Source: Actinomycetota bacterium (GTDB taxonomy: Bacteria; Actinomycetota; Actinomycetes; Actinomycetales; Microbacteriaceae). Taken from it: a stretch of DNA of 44,766 nt. Below the pieces are notes generated by a model, which worked only from the letters and a program-made list of their open reading frames with translations, did no database searches and was not told the origin of the DNA. Shown here in pieces: positions 25,424-32,930 of the stretch (position 1 is its first letter; each line of letters opens with the position of its first letter). The translations under genes and the position numbers were made by a program. The stretch lies in contig CANFVD010000008.1 in NCBI GenBank assembly GCA_947450345.1, forward strand, positions 1-44,766, given 5' to 3'.

Positions 25424-26308
25424 CTAGCGACTCACGCGCCCCCGCACGGCACGGAGTGGACGGGTGACGCGCCACGAGAACGACTGCGTGAGCGCGGCCT
25501 TGGCCTCTTCGGCTTGGCGAACGTCGTGTTCCAGGTCGGCCATTTTTCCCTCGAGATAGGTGCGTTGCCGGTCGAGGGCCGGTTGCCAATCGAGAGCCGC
25601 GCCGAAGGTCCAAAAGACCTTGCGAAGTTCCTCACCGGCCTCCGTCTCATCAATGTCGGCGAGTGCCTTGAACTCTGCCGGGACGTTCGATCCGACACAG
25701 AGAACGCCCAGTCCGTGACCGTGGTCAAACGTAAAGCTGGGGTAACGCTTCTCAAGTTCCGCCCACAGACGGTGAACTCCAAAATCGAGCTTGGTCTCTC
25801 TCACGTCGTGAAACAAAATCACGCCGCGATCTGACATACACGAGAGCCACGTCTCAAAGTCTTCCGTTACGGCTTCGTAGGTGTGCAATCCGTCGATGTG
25901 AAGCAAGTCGACACTTCCGTCGGCAACGAGCTTGCGGGCATCGCTAAAAAGGGACCGCGTGAGGGTGACACCCGTGAATTTCTTGGCCCGCGCAGACACG
26001 TGGTCGTGCACTTCGTTCCCGTACGCACCGGCCTGGTGATCACCTTCCCACAGGTCGATGGCGCGGGCTGTGAGAGGAATCTTGAGGAACTTCGCGGTCT
26101 GCACTGCCGTGAAGAACGAAATACCCCAGTGCGTGCCGAGCTCAACATACGAGCGGGGCTGCAACATACGCACGCACCAGGCCATAAACGGAACGTGTTG
26201 AATCCACGCCGACGGCTTATCAACCTCGAATTCCTGCATGACCTCGGGGCCAAGGGTGAATCCCGCGACAGTCAGCTCGAAGGACGAGCCGTGCTTTGCT
26301 TTCGCCAC
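25424..26308 (-). CDS. Class I SAM methyltransferase (Methyltransf_24/cephalosporin hydroxylase-like)
   Basis: 294-residue probable methyltransferase of the type found in cell-surface glycan clusters. Seen: YVELGTHWGISFFTAVQTA (SAM-binding motif I, ELGxxxG), AIDLWEGDHQAG, VDLLHIDGLHTYEAVTEDFETWL (the LLHIDGxHxYExVxxD metal/substrate motif), GVILFHDV and a C-terminal coiled-coil-like tail ending in QSFSWRVTRPLRAVRG. That S-x-SWR-x-T-x-PLR tail is common on actinobacterial glycosyltransferases and methyltransferases of surface polysaccharides. Convergent with the S8 protease gene. Possible target: sugar O-methylation of a wall or exopolysaccharide; no glycosyltransferase lies in the window. Confidence 0.82.
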   Translation of the reverse strand: MAKAKHGSSFELTVAGFTLGPEVMQEFEVDKPSAWIQHVPFMAWCVRMLQPRSYVELGTHWGISFFTAVQTAKFLKIPLTARAIDLWEGDHQAGAYGNEVHDHVSARAKKFTGVTLTRSLFSDARKLVADGSVDLLHIDGLHTYEAVTEDFETWLSCMSDRGVILFHDVRETKLDFGVHRLWAELEKRYPSFTFDHGHGLGVLCVGSNVPAEFKALADIDETEAGEELRKVFWTFGAALDWQPALDRQRTYLEGKMADLEHDVRQAEEAKAALTQSFSWRVTRPLRAVRGRVSR

Positions 26309-26415
26309 AGGTCTGGCTTCCCTTCGTCAGGCTCACGTTGATTCTTGCTGAGAACCAGTATCCCAGACGGCCTCTCTCCGGGACGCCCACTAAGACCCGA
26401 CGTCACGGGATCCGT

Positions 26416-26459
26416 GAAAAAGTGGGGTGCCCCCGGTCACTGACCGGAGGCACCTCACT
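26416..26459 (-). terminator. Intrinsic terminator after aldehyde dehydrogenase gene
   Basis: An 18-bp stem (26421-26438 with 26442-26459; one mismatch, one G-T) with a 3-nt loop. On the minus strand it is followed by five T (complement of 26417-26421). It lies 16 nt after the dehydrogenase stop. Transcription from the opposite side could also be affected by the stem. Confidence 0.85.
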
Positions 26460-26474
26460 GATGTTCGCGAGAAA

Positions 26475-27881
26475 CTAGCCGTTGATCACCTGTGGAATAC
26501 CCAGGGACTTGAGTCCCTCAATGCCGAACTCGAGACCGTAGCCCGACTGCTTGGCGCCACCGAAGGGAATCATCGGGTGCACGCCACCGTGTGAGTTGAT
26601 CCACACGGTGCCGGCCACGAGGCGCGAGGCGACCTCGCGTGCCTTGCCTGCATCGGCCGACCAGACCGAGGCGCCGAGTCCCACATCGACACCGTTGGCC
26701 CAGGCGACCGCCTGGTCAATGTCGCTGTAACGAACGACGGGCAGAGCAGGACCGAACTGTTCCACCTGAACAAGCGCGTTGTCATTGTCAAGCTCGTCGA
26801 CAATCGTGGTGGGGTAGAAGAAGCCCTTCTGGTTCGTGTCGGGGTTTCCACCGAGCACAACCTTGCCGCCACCCTGCTTGGCCTTCTCCACGAGATCAGC
26901 AACGATGTCGTACTGCTTCTTGTTCTGCAGTGGCCCCAGCACGTTGTTCTCGTCGGTGCCCTCGCCCATCGGCATGACCGCGGCGATGGCAGCAAGTTCG
27001 CGAACGACATCGTCGGCAATCGACTCGTGCACGTAGAGACGCTTGAGCGCTGCACAGGTCTGACCCGTGTTGATGAACGCGCCCCAGAAGAGGCCCTCGG
27101 CGATCGCCTTGGGGTCAACGTCGGGAAGCACGATGCCTGCGTCATTTCCGCCGAGTTCGAGGGTGAGACGCTTGACGGTGTCGGCCGAGCTGCGAATGAT
27201 GGCCTTGCCCGTGGCCGTCGAGCCCGTGAACATGACCTTGCCGATGGCGGGGTGGCCCGACAGGGCTGCTCCCACTTCGCGGTCTCCGCTGATCACCGAG
27301 ACAATCCCGGCGGGCAGAACGGTGTTGAGCACCTTGATGAGCGCGGTCACTATCACCGGGGTGAACTCAGAGGGCTTGACGATGACGGCGTTACCCATGC
27401 GCAGTGCCGGAGCAACCTGCCAGATGGTAATCATGGCGGGCCAGTTCCATGGACCGATGGCAGCTACAACGCCAATGGGCTTGTACGTCATCACGGCGTG
27501 ACCGCTTTCGTCATCGACGACCGTCTCAGCTTCGAGCGGAGTGGCGGCGGAGGCGCGTAACCACGCGGCGGCACCGCCAATTTCAAAGCGAGCGTTGGGG
27601 CCGTTGAGCGGCTTGCCCTGCTCACGCGACAGCAACTGAGCGAGGGGCTCAGCGTGCGCCTCGATGGCGTCGGCAGCCTTCATCATGAGCTCACTGCGCT
27701 TCTCGTGACCGAGTGCGGCCCATGAGACCTGAGCGGTGACGGCGGCCGAAATGGCCTTTTCGAGGTCGTCGACGGTGTCGACAGCGACCTTGGCGACGAG
27801 ATCGCCGTTTGCGGGGTTGAGGATGTCGCGCGATGCTCCCGTGGGTGCGATGGCGGCGAGCAGGCTCTCTAGGGTGTCCAT
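26475..27881 (-). CDS. NAD(P)+-dependent aldehyde dehydrogenase
   Basis: 468-residue ALDH superfamily enzyme oxidising an aldehyde to its acid. Seen: PWNWPAMITIWQVAPAL and GNAVIVKPSEFTP (cofactor Lys), FTGSTATGK (Rossmann), the general-base Glu in LELGGNDAGIVL, the catalytic Cys in NTGQTCAALKRLYV and a C-terminal PFGGAKQSGYG. The family form is the medium-chain or PutA/GabD-like group; the exact substrate is unknown. The ATG has AAGGAGGAG 5 nt upstream. Monocistronic: its own terminator follows, and the divergent neighbour is a membrane protein. The 163-bp divergent gap contains both promoters. Confidence 0.94.
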   Translation of the reverse strand: MDTLESLLAAIAPTGASRDILNPANGDLVAKVAVDTVDDLEKAISAAVTAQVSWAALGHEKRSELMMKAADAIEAHAEPLAQLLSREQGKPLNGPNARFEIGGAAAWLRASAATPLEAETVVDDESGHAVMTYKPIGVVAAIGPWNWPAMITIWQVAPALRMGNAVIVKPSEFTPVIVTALIKVLNTVLPAGIVSVISGDREVGAALSGHPAIGKVMFTGSTATGKAIIRSSADTVKRLTLELGGNDAGIVLPDVDPKAIAEGLFWGAFINTGQTCAALKRLYVHESIADDVVRELAAIAAVMPMGEGTDENNVLGPLQNKKQYDIVADLVEKAKQGGGKVVLGGNPDTNQKGFFYPTTIVDELDNDNALVQVEQFGPALPVVRYSDIDQAVAWANGVDVGLGASVWSADAGKAREVASRLVAGTVWINSHGGVHPMIPFGGAKQSGYGLEFGIEGLKSLGIPQVING

Positions 27882-28031
27882 GAATCTCCTCCTTGAGACG
27901 GATTATGTCTCTAACGATACCTACTTGCCCCTGAAGCGTCACCGCGAAAGTGGCGCACACCCCTTGCCATCCGGCGCAGGCATTTTTTTGCCACAGCGCG
28001 CAGGGACGTGCGGTGCGAGCCTTTTTGCCCT

Positions 28032-28037
28032 TACGAT
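28032..28037 (+). promoter_or_regulatory. -10 box of the TMEM97-like gene
   Basis: TACGAT, then 7 nt, then the GTG at 28045. No ribosome site is visible nearby, which supports a leaderless start at this GTG rather than the ATG at 28036 inside the box. Confidence 0.4.
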
Positions 28038-28044
28038 GCTTTTC

Positions 28045-28545
28045 GTGACTATTGCCAACTTGCCTCTTCGCCGTCGCGGTTTCGACTGGGTGTTCATCGT
28101 TTTCTTCTGCTGGGCATTCGTGTCCTGCATCATCAGCGATGCCATTCCCACGCTCGGAATCGTCCAATCCGCTGATTCCACCAACATCCTGGCCCAGTGG
28201 AATTACGCCTACGCCTCGGTCAACGACCCGCTATTCCTGAACCCGCCGATCTGGATGCGGTTTGTGACCGGCCTCTCGGCCTTCGTCTATGCGCCCTTCT
28301 ACGTCGTGCTCGTTTATGCGCTGATTACGGCTCGCAACTGGATCCAGCTGCCTGCGGTGATCTACGCGACCATGATTGTGAGCCTCACGGGCATCGTGGT
28401 GTTCGGCGTTGAGTTCTTTGGCGAGCCCGAGTGGCGGACGCCCAACCCGCTGGGCTTCCTGGCATTCAACCTGCCCTACGTGTTGATTCCGTTGTTGCTG
28501 CTCATTCGCATGCGCAAGCCGCTGCCGTTCACGCGGTCGTTTTAG
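28045..28545 (+). CDS. Four-helix membrane protein of the EXPERA/TMEM97 (emopamil-binding-like) family
   Basis: 166-residue membrane protein. It follows the eukaryotic TMEM97/sigma-2 receptor pattern along its whole length: RRRGFDWVFIVFFC (helix 1), an Asp in CIISDAIPTLG, N-x-x-AQWNYAYASVNDPLFLNPPIWMR matching the conserved WY...DPL...PPxW loop, FVYAPFYVVLVYALI (helix 2), RNWIQLPAVIYATMIV (the W-I-x-x-PAIIYS signature, helix 3), and LPYVLIPLLLLIRMRKPLPF (helix 4 with the basic end). In eukaryotes this fold binds sterols and amines; the bacterial role is unknown. The Glu that binds ligand amines in TMEM97 appears replaced by Ser. GTG 28045 is chosen from the -10 layout; ATG 28036 is the alternative. 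Confidence 0.8.
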   Translation: MTIANLPLRRRGFDWVFIVFFCWAFVSCIISDAIPTLGIVQSADSTNILAQWNYAYASVNDPLFLNPPIWMRFVTGLSAFVYAPFYVVLVYALITARNWIQLPAVIYATMIVSLTGIVVFGVEFFGEPEWRTPNPLGFLAFNLPYVLIPLLLLIRMRKPLPFTRSF

Positions 28546-28546
28546 C

Positions 28547-28561
28547 GCGACCGCAGGTCGC
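28547..28561. other. Small perfect hairpin after the TMEM97-like gene
   Basis: GCGACC-GCA-GGTCGC, starting 1 nt after the stop. There is no U tract on either strand, so it may be a weak terminator between convergent genes. Confidence 0.35.
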
Positions 28562-28623
28562 AGGCCACAGCTCGCCGATCCGAGCCACCGGCTTCCCCAG
28601 GCTGAGTTACCGCGCGGGCTTGC

Positions 28624-30075
28624 TTACTGAGGCGAAAAGCCGGTGGGAGGAGCAATGTCCCGGGGGAGGCCCGACACCTCAGCGAAGGCCTCGAGGGCTT
28701 GGGTGCGCGCATTGGCGAGGTCGACGATCGGCGTGGGGTAGTCGAGGGCGTCGGCTCCGTCAAAGTCGCCCAGGTAGCGCCGCAAGTACGTGCGCTTCGG
28801 GTCAAACTTTTCGGCCTGGAGAACGGGGTTGAACACTCGAAAGTAGGGCGCCGCGTCGGCTCCGCATCCGGCCACCCACTGCCAACTGGCCGCGTTGCTC
28901 GCCGGATCGGCGTCAACGAGCGTGTCCCAGAACCACTCCTCCCCCACGCGCCAATCGATGAGCAGGTTCTTGATGAGGAACGATGCCACAACCATGCGCA
29001 CCCGATTGTGCATGTACCCGGTCTGCCAGAGTTCGCGCATGCCCGCGTCGACGAGGGGAACGCCCGTGCGGCCCTCCTGCCACGCGGTCAGGGCGGGTGT
29101 TGACGACGGGGCCCAGGGAAAGCCATCAAAGCGGCGATCAAAATTCTGGGTTGCCAGTTCGGGCCAGTGAAACAGCAGGTTGTAACTGAATTCGCGCCAG
29201 CCAATCTCGGCCATGAATTTCGCGGCGTTGCGTGCCGTCTCGGCCGAAGCATTCTGGCGCACGGCATCGACACGGTCGAAAACCTGGAAGGGACTGATTT
29301 CACCAAACCGTAGATGTGGTGAGAGCTCACTCGTGGCAAATTCGGCCGGAAGGTCGCGACCGTCGGCATACCGACTAAGTCGGTCGGCGATGAATGAGTC
29401 GAGTTGTTCGTGAGCCGCCTGTTCACCCACCTTCCAGCGCGCGACGAGCCCGGCCGACCAGTCGGGGTTGCGGGGCAGCAGGTTCCACGAGTCAAGGTTG
29501 TCGCTGGCGAGCGGGGAGACATCGGACGGCAACCCAGGGATTGCGGGGGGCGCGGGCAGCGGTGCCCGCGGCGGCTCCGGTCGAGCCAAGAAGGCTTTCC
29601 AGAACGGAGTAAAGACCGTGTACGGGTTTCCGGCTCCCGTGGCAATGGTCCACGGTTCGACGAGCAGGTTGGCCTGAAAGCTGTGTGCGTCGAGCCCGGA
29701 CGCCCGGGCGTAATCCTTAATGGCCGCATCGAGCGAACGCTCAGCGCCCCCGTACCGTCGATTCCAGAAGACGGCGGTGGCGCCGGTCTCGCGAATTAGG
29801 TCACGCATCACGTCGTGGGCGCCACCCCGGCGCAAGACCAGCGAACCGCCCAGTCGCGCGACGCGGGCACTCAACCGTTCGAGGCTATGGTGCAGCCACC
29901 ATTTTGCGGCGCCTCCGAGGGGCCGGATGCCGTCGGATACCTCATCGTGGATGAACACGACCTCGACGGGCCCGCCCCGTTCGATTGCCGCGGTCAGCGC
30001 CGGATTGTCGGCAAGGCGCAGGTCATTACGGAGCCAGACGATGCTCGGGCCGGGAACAGACGGGGGAAGGGTCAT
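28624..30075 (-). CDS. Cryptochrome/photolyase family protein (probable CPD photolyase)
   Basis: 483-residue deoxyribodipyrimidine photolyase-type flavoprotein, which splits UV-induced pyrimidine dimers using blue light. Seen: an N-terminal antenna domain (SIVWLRNDLRLADNPAL, VFWNRRYGG, YTVFTPFWKAF) and a C-terminal FAD domain: RYADGRDLPAEFATSELSPHLRFGEISP, FMAEIGWREFSYNLLFHWPEL, PLVDAGMRELWQTGYMHNRVRMVVASFL, WQWVAGCGADAAPYFRVFNP. These are the standard class I signatures, including the N-R-x-RM FAD contacts and the W-Q-W electron-path region. The ATG at 30075 is chosen; a TATCGT -10-like box ends 8 nt upstream (30084-30089 on the opposite strand numbering), suggesting a nearly leaderless message. 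Stand-alone gene. Confidence 0.94.
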   Translation of the reverse strand: MTLPPSVPGPSIVWLRNDLRLADNPALTAAIERGGPVEVVFIHDEVSDGIRPLGGAAKWWLHHSLERLSARVARLGGSLVLRRGGAHDVMRDLIRETGATAVFWNRRYGGAERSLDAAIKDYARASGLDAHSFQANLLVEPWTIATGAGNPYTVFTPFWKAFLARPEPPRAPLPAPPAIPGLPSDVSPLASDNLDSWNLLPRNPDWSAGLVARWKVGEQAAHEQLDSFIADRLSRYADGRDLPAEFATSELSPHLRFGEISPFQVFDRVDAVRQNASAETARNAAKFMAEIGWREFSYNLLFHWPELATQNFDRRFDGFPWAPSSTPALTAWQEGRTGVPLVDAGMRELWQTGYMHNRVRMVVASFLIKNLLIDWRVGEEWFWDTLVDADPASNAASWQWVAGCGADAAPYFRVFNPVLQAEKFDPKRTYLRRYLGDFDGADALDYPTPIVDLANARTQALEAFAEVSGLPRDIAPPTGFSPQ

Positions 30076-30101
30076 GATGAGCAACGATAGACCACGTTAA
30101 G

Positions 30102-30145
30102 AAGCGTCGGGCCGGTCAGAGAGGCACTCGACCGGCCCGACGCTT
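30102..30145 (-). terminator. Intrinsic terminator between the winged-helix regulator and photolyase genes
   Basis: A perfect 16-bp stem (30102-30117 with 30130-30145, AAGCGTCGGGCCGGTC and its complement) with a 12-nt loop. On the minus strand it is followed by CTTAAC; on the plus strand by TT (after the paired TT). It lies ~130 nt after the regulator stop, insulating photolyase transcription. Confidence 0.65.
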
Positions 30146-30274
30146 TTGCTAACACCAAGAGAGCAATCACATCCACGTCACTCAGAGAGAAATCGTGTGC
30201 TTTGAGAATATAACGAAATGGTAACGGCCGAAAGAGGGAAGCCACACTTTTTCGCAAACTCTCAGAAATCGGAC

Positions 30275-30919
30275 TTAGAAGAGATCCGGGCTGGGCGCAC
30301 TGGCGTGGAGCACGAGCACGTCCGCGTGGTCGTCATAGCGATAGCCGATGCCGCGCACCGTTCGCACGATGTCTTCGAAGCGGTCGAGCTTAGAGCGCAG
30401 CCGCCGCACGTGCACATCGATTGTGCGGTCGTTGGGGATGTCTTCCTCACCCGCAACCCACAGAGATGAGATGAGGTCGTTTCGCGAGACGGTCTCGTTC
30501 TTATTGATGACGAGATACTGCAGCAGTTCGAATTCCTTGAACGTCAGCGGGGCCTGATTCCCGTCGATGAGAACGCGTTTGCGTGAGAAGTCGACAACGA
30601 CGGCCGGAGCCTTCTTCGCTTTCTCGCCCCGGACCCGGGCAACAGCGGCCGGCTCTTGAAGAGCCAGGCGAACGACGTCGACGTCGCGTCCCCCGGCCGA
30701 CTCGGGAGCAAGGGCTACCGCCGCGTACGTCTCTGCGTCAGGGGCGAGCTCACCCGCGAGCGTTTTGAGCGCTTCGACGAGTCGAGGAAGATCGATGCCG
30801 TTTGCCGACGCCTTGGCCTCGTCGATACCGACGTAGAGGGCAAATCCGCGAGGCTGACGAGCTTCGTTCGGTTCCGCTGGGGGCTGTGCGTCTGTGTTCT
30901 GTGTCATGTGTGATGCCAT
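30275..30919 (-). CDS. Orphan winged-helix regulator with OmpR/PhoB-type DNA-binding domain
   Basis: 214-residue regulator without a receiver domain. N-terminal ~100 residues: a small alpha/beta region (FALYVGIDEAKASANG, LPRLVEALKTLAGEL, ETYAAVALAP) of unknown function, then a charged linker (RGEKAKKAP). C-terminal PhoB-type winged helix: VVDFSRKRVLIDGNQAPLTF, KEFELLQYLVINKNETVSR, DLISSLW, NDRTIDVHVRRLRSKL and VRTVRGIGYRYDD. Because no phosphoacceptor Asp exists, activity is probably set by the N-terminal domain or by expression level. No histidine kinase adjoins. The start is uncertain: ATG 30919, or a second ATG four codons later. Confidence 0.85.
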   Translation of the reverse strand: MASHMTQNTDAQPPAEPNEARQPRGFALYVGIDEAKASANGIDLPRLVEALKTLAGELAPDAETYAAVALAPESAGGRDVDVVRLALQEPAAVARVRGEKAKKAPAVVVDFSRKRVLIDGNQAPLTFKEFELLQYLVINKNETVSRNDLISSLWVAGEEDIPNDRTIDVHVRRLRSKLDRFEDIVRTVRGIGYRYDDHADVLVLHASAPSPDLF

Positions 30920-31112
30920 TTTCGTCAATCGGCACGAGCCGAGAAGTTCGAATAAGGGATGTGTGGGCTAGCGGCAACAACACATTCGACACGCGCACAC
31001 CGAGGAGCTGACCGCAGAGAGGGCCAAGCGAGAGATCGGTGCGCGTGTCGTCACACAACACAGTTTAGGGCACACCACCATTCACGACGGTGCTCCCGAT
31101 CGGAGAAATGTT

Positions 31113-31745
31113 CTAGGCGATGCCAAAGAGTCGGTCGCCGGCGTCACCCAACCCGGGCGTGATGAACCCACTGGCATTGAGTCCCGCGTCCGTTGCGGCC
31201 ACCCACAACTCGACAGGGCGGTCGGCGACAGCATCCGCCAGGGCGGCTATTCCCTCGGGAGCGGAAACCACGCACAGACATGTCACGCGAGCAGCGCCAC
31301 GTTCGAGAAGCATTGTGACCGCGAAGCTCAGGGAGCCGCCCGTAGCAAGCATGGGGTCAAGCACGAACACATGCCTGCCGTCCAGCCGTGCGGGCATTCG
31401 ATCGGCATACATTCGCGGTTCGCGGGTAACCTCATCCCGCTTGAGTCCGAGAAAACCGGCTTCTGCCGCGGGAACGACCCTCAGAAAGGCGTCGAGCATG
31501 CCCAGGCCAGCGCGGAGGATTGGAACAGCGAGGGGGACAGGTTCCGCGATGCGTGAAACGCGCGCGGTGCCCATCGGGGTCACCACCGTCGTCGCGGAAA
31601 CCGATAGGTCACGCGTCGCCTCGAGCGTGAGGGCTGTCGTGACATCGTAAACAAGGCGGCGAAACTCACCGGAGGGAGTCGCGGCGTCCCGAAGCCGAGC
31701 CATGGTGTCGTCAACCGCTGCGTGTGTCAAAACTGTTGTGCGCAT
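31113..31745 (-). CDS. upp: Uracil phosphoribosyltransferase
   Basis: 210-residue UPRTase making UMP from uracil and PRPP in pyrimidine salvage. Seen: the start TVLTHAAVDDTMARLRD, PVPLAVPILRAGLGMLDAFLRVVPAAEAGF (tetramer and uracil region), the PRPP-binding loop VFVLDPMLATGGSLSFAV, and the uracil-specific C terminus GFITPGLGDAGDRLFG. Normal length. The ATG lies 6 nt after a TAGTTT -10 box, so the mRNA is probably leaderless; it is divergent from tadA with only a 29-bp gap. Confidence 0.96.
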   Translation of the reverse strand: MRTTVLTHAAVDDTMARLRDAATPSGEFRRLVYDVTTALTLEATRDLSVSATTVVTPMGTARVSRIAEPVPLAVPILRAGLGMLDAFLRVVPAAEAGFLGLKRDEVTREPRMYADRMPARLDGRHVFVLDPMLATGGSLSFAVTMLLERGAARVTCLCVVSAPEGIAALADAVADRPVELWVAATDAGLNASGFITPGLGDAGDRLFGIA

Positions 31746-31751
31746 AGGCTC

Positions 31752-31757
31752 AAACTA
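31752..31757 (-). promoter_or_regulatory. -10 box of leaderless upp
   Basis: TAGTTT on the minus strand, 6 nt, then ATG. The opposite strand of the same 29-bp gap carries the AGGAGG ribosome site of tadA, so the tadA promoter must lie inside upp. Confidence 0.5.
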
Positions 31758-31774
31758 TCGACCAGGAGGTGCTC

Positions 31775-32263
31775 ATGGCTCCGAAACCGCCATCTACGGG
31801 ATCACTTTCCCCGGATGACGCCATGCGGCTCGCACTTGATGAGGCGCGTGCCACCGGCGCATCGGGCGACGTCCCTGTGGGGGCCGTCGTGATTGACGCC
31901 GACGGAACGGTGATCGGCCGAGGACGAAATCGCCGCGAGGAGGTGGGCGACCCCACAGCGCATGCCGAGGTCCTGGCCCTGCGCGACGCGGCTGCGCATC
32001 GCGGTGCCTGGCGTCTGGACGATGTGACGCTGGTGGTCACGCTCGAACCGTGTGCCATGTGTGCGGGAACAATCCTCGCGGCTCGCATCCCGCGTGTGAT
32101 CTTCGGGGCCTGGGACGAGAAAGCCGGGGCCGTGGGGTCTGTCTATGACCTGCTGCGTGACCGCAGGCTTCCCCACCGCGTTGAGGTGACGACGGGAGTT
32201 CTGTCTGTCGAGTGCGCCGAGCTACTCACCGGCTTTTTTCGAGGTTCGCCAACCAGTCTCTGA
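31775..32263 (+). CDS. tadA: tRNA(Arg) adenosine-34 deaminase
   Basis: 162-residue zinc deaminase converting A34 of tRNA-Arg(ACG) to inosine. Zinc/catalytic motifs: THAEV-type HAE (DPTAHAEVLALRDAA) and PCxxC (VVTLEPCAMCAGTILAARI); the TadA-type GAWDEKAGAVGSVYDLLRD follows, which distinguishes it from cytidine and guanine deaminases. The ATG at 31775 is 5 nt after AGGAGG; an in-frame GTG at 31769 lies within that site and is rejected. Its 3' end overlaps the convergent GATase gene by 38 bp. Confidence 0.95.
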   Translation: MAPKPPSTGSLSPDDAMRLALDEARATGASGDVPVGAVVIDADGTVIGRGRNRREEVGDPTAHAEVLALRDAAAHRGAWRLDDVTLVVTLEPCAMCAGTILAARIPRVIFGAWDEKAGAVGSVYDLLRDRRLPHRVEVTTGVLSVECAELLTGFFRGSPTSL

Positions 32264-32930
32264 GCATGTCTTGGCTCGCTGCCTGCATGGCCGCGATGTG
32301 GGTCTCACGTTCGACGCGAAGGGCGTCGAGGTCGTAGCCGGCATCCTCAACCCACGCGTGAGCATCCTCGAGCCATGTTTCATGCATCTCCGGGGTCGTT
32401 TCGGGATGAAACTGAACTGCCAAGGCCCAGTCCCCGACCGCGAACGCTTCGTTTTCATAGTCGCGAGAACCCGCTAGACGGGTGGCGCCCTCGGGGAGGG
32501 TGAACGTGTCGCCATGCCACTCCATCACGGGAATGTCCGCAAAGAACCTCACCGGGGAGTCACGTCCGGCAGGTGTCGGGGTGACGGTGCGAAAGCCCAC
32601 AACCCGCGTGTCGCCCCGATAGACCTCCGCGCCGAGTGCGCTGGCCAGAATCTGTGCGCCGAAGCACACGCCCAGTGTGGGACGCTTCTCGCGCGTCCAC
32701 GCTGTCAACCACGCCTCTTCGCGCGCAATGTACGGGCGTTCATCCTTTTCATAGACGCCGTGGTCGTTGCCCAGAACGACCACGAGATCAATGTCCGCGG
32801 GCACCTCGTCGAAATCGTAGGTGCGCGCGTCAACCACAACGAGTTCGATGTTCGCCTCAGTGAGCACCTCTTCGAGGTTGCCGAGATGAATCGTGGGGTC
32901 GTGCTGAACGATGAGGGCTTTCTTGCTCAC
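32226..32930 (-). CDS. Class I glutamine amidotransferase-like protein
   Basis: 234-residue stand-alone GATase1 protein, GuaA-N-like. Catalytic Cys in PTLGVCFGAQILASALG, His-Glu in LAVQFHPETTPE, oxyanion-type VVVLGNDHGVYE. No synthetase domain follows, so it belongs to the loose group annotated 'type 1 glutamine amidotransferase' (including gamma-glutamyl-amine or ergothioneine-type hydrolases); function unassigned. The GTG start shares one base with the stop of the CDF gene upstream (TAGTG), indicating coupled translation. Convergent 38-bp overlap with tadA. Confidence 0.9.
   Translation of the reverse strand: MSKKALIVQHDPTIHLGNLEEVLTEANIELVVVDARTYDFDEVPADIDLVVVLGNDHGVYEKDERPYIAREEAWLTAWTREKRPTLGVCFGAQILASALGAEVYRGDTRVVGFRTVTPTPAGRDSPVRFFADIPVMEWHGDTFTLPEGATRLAGSRDYENEAFAVGDWALAVQFHPETTPEMHETWLEDAHAWVEDAGYDLDALRVERETHIAAMQAASQDMLRDWLANLEKSR

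Noticed and set aside
30072-30257. A 61-codon frame downstream of the winged-helix gene
   Set aside because: It runs through the terminator stem and lacks a ribosome site; it is more likely untranslated sequence.
31769-31777. GTG start for tadA two codons upstream
   Set aside because: It falls in the AGGAGG ribosome site of the ATG at 31775.
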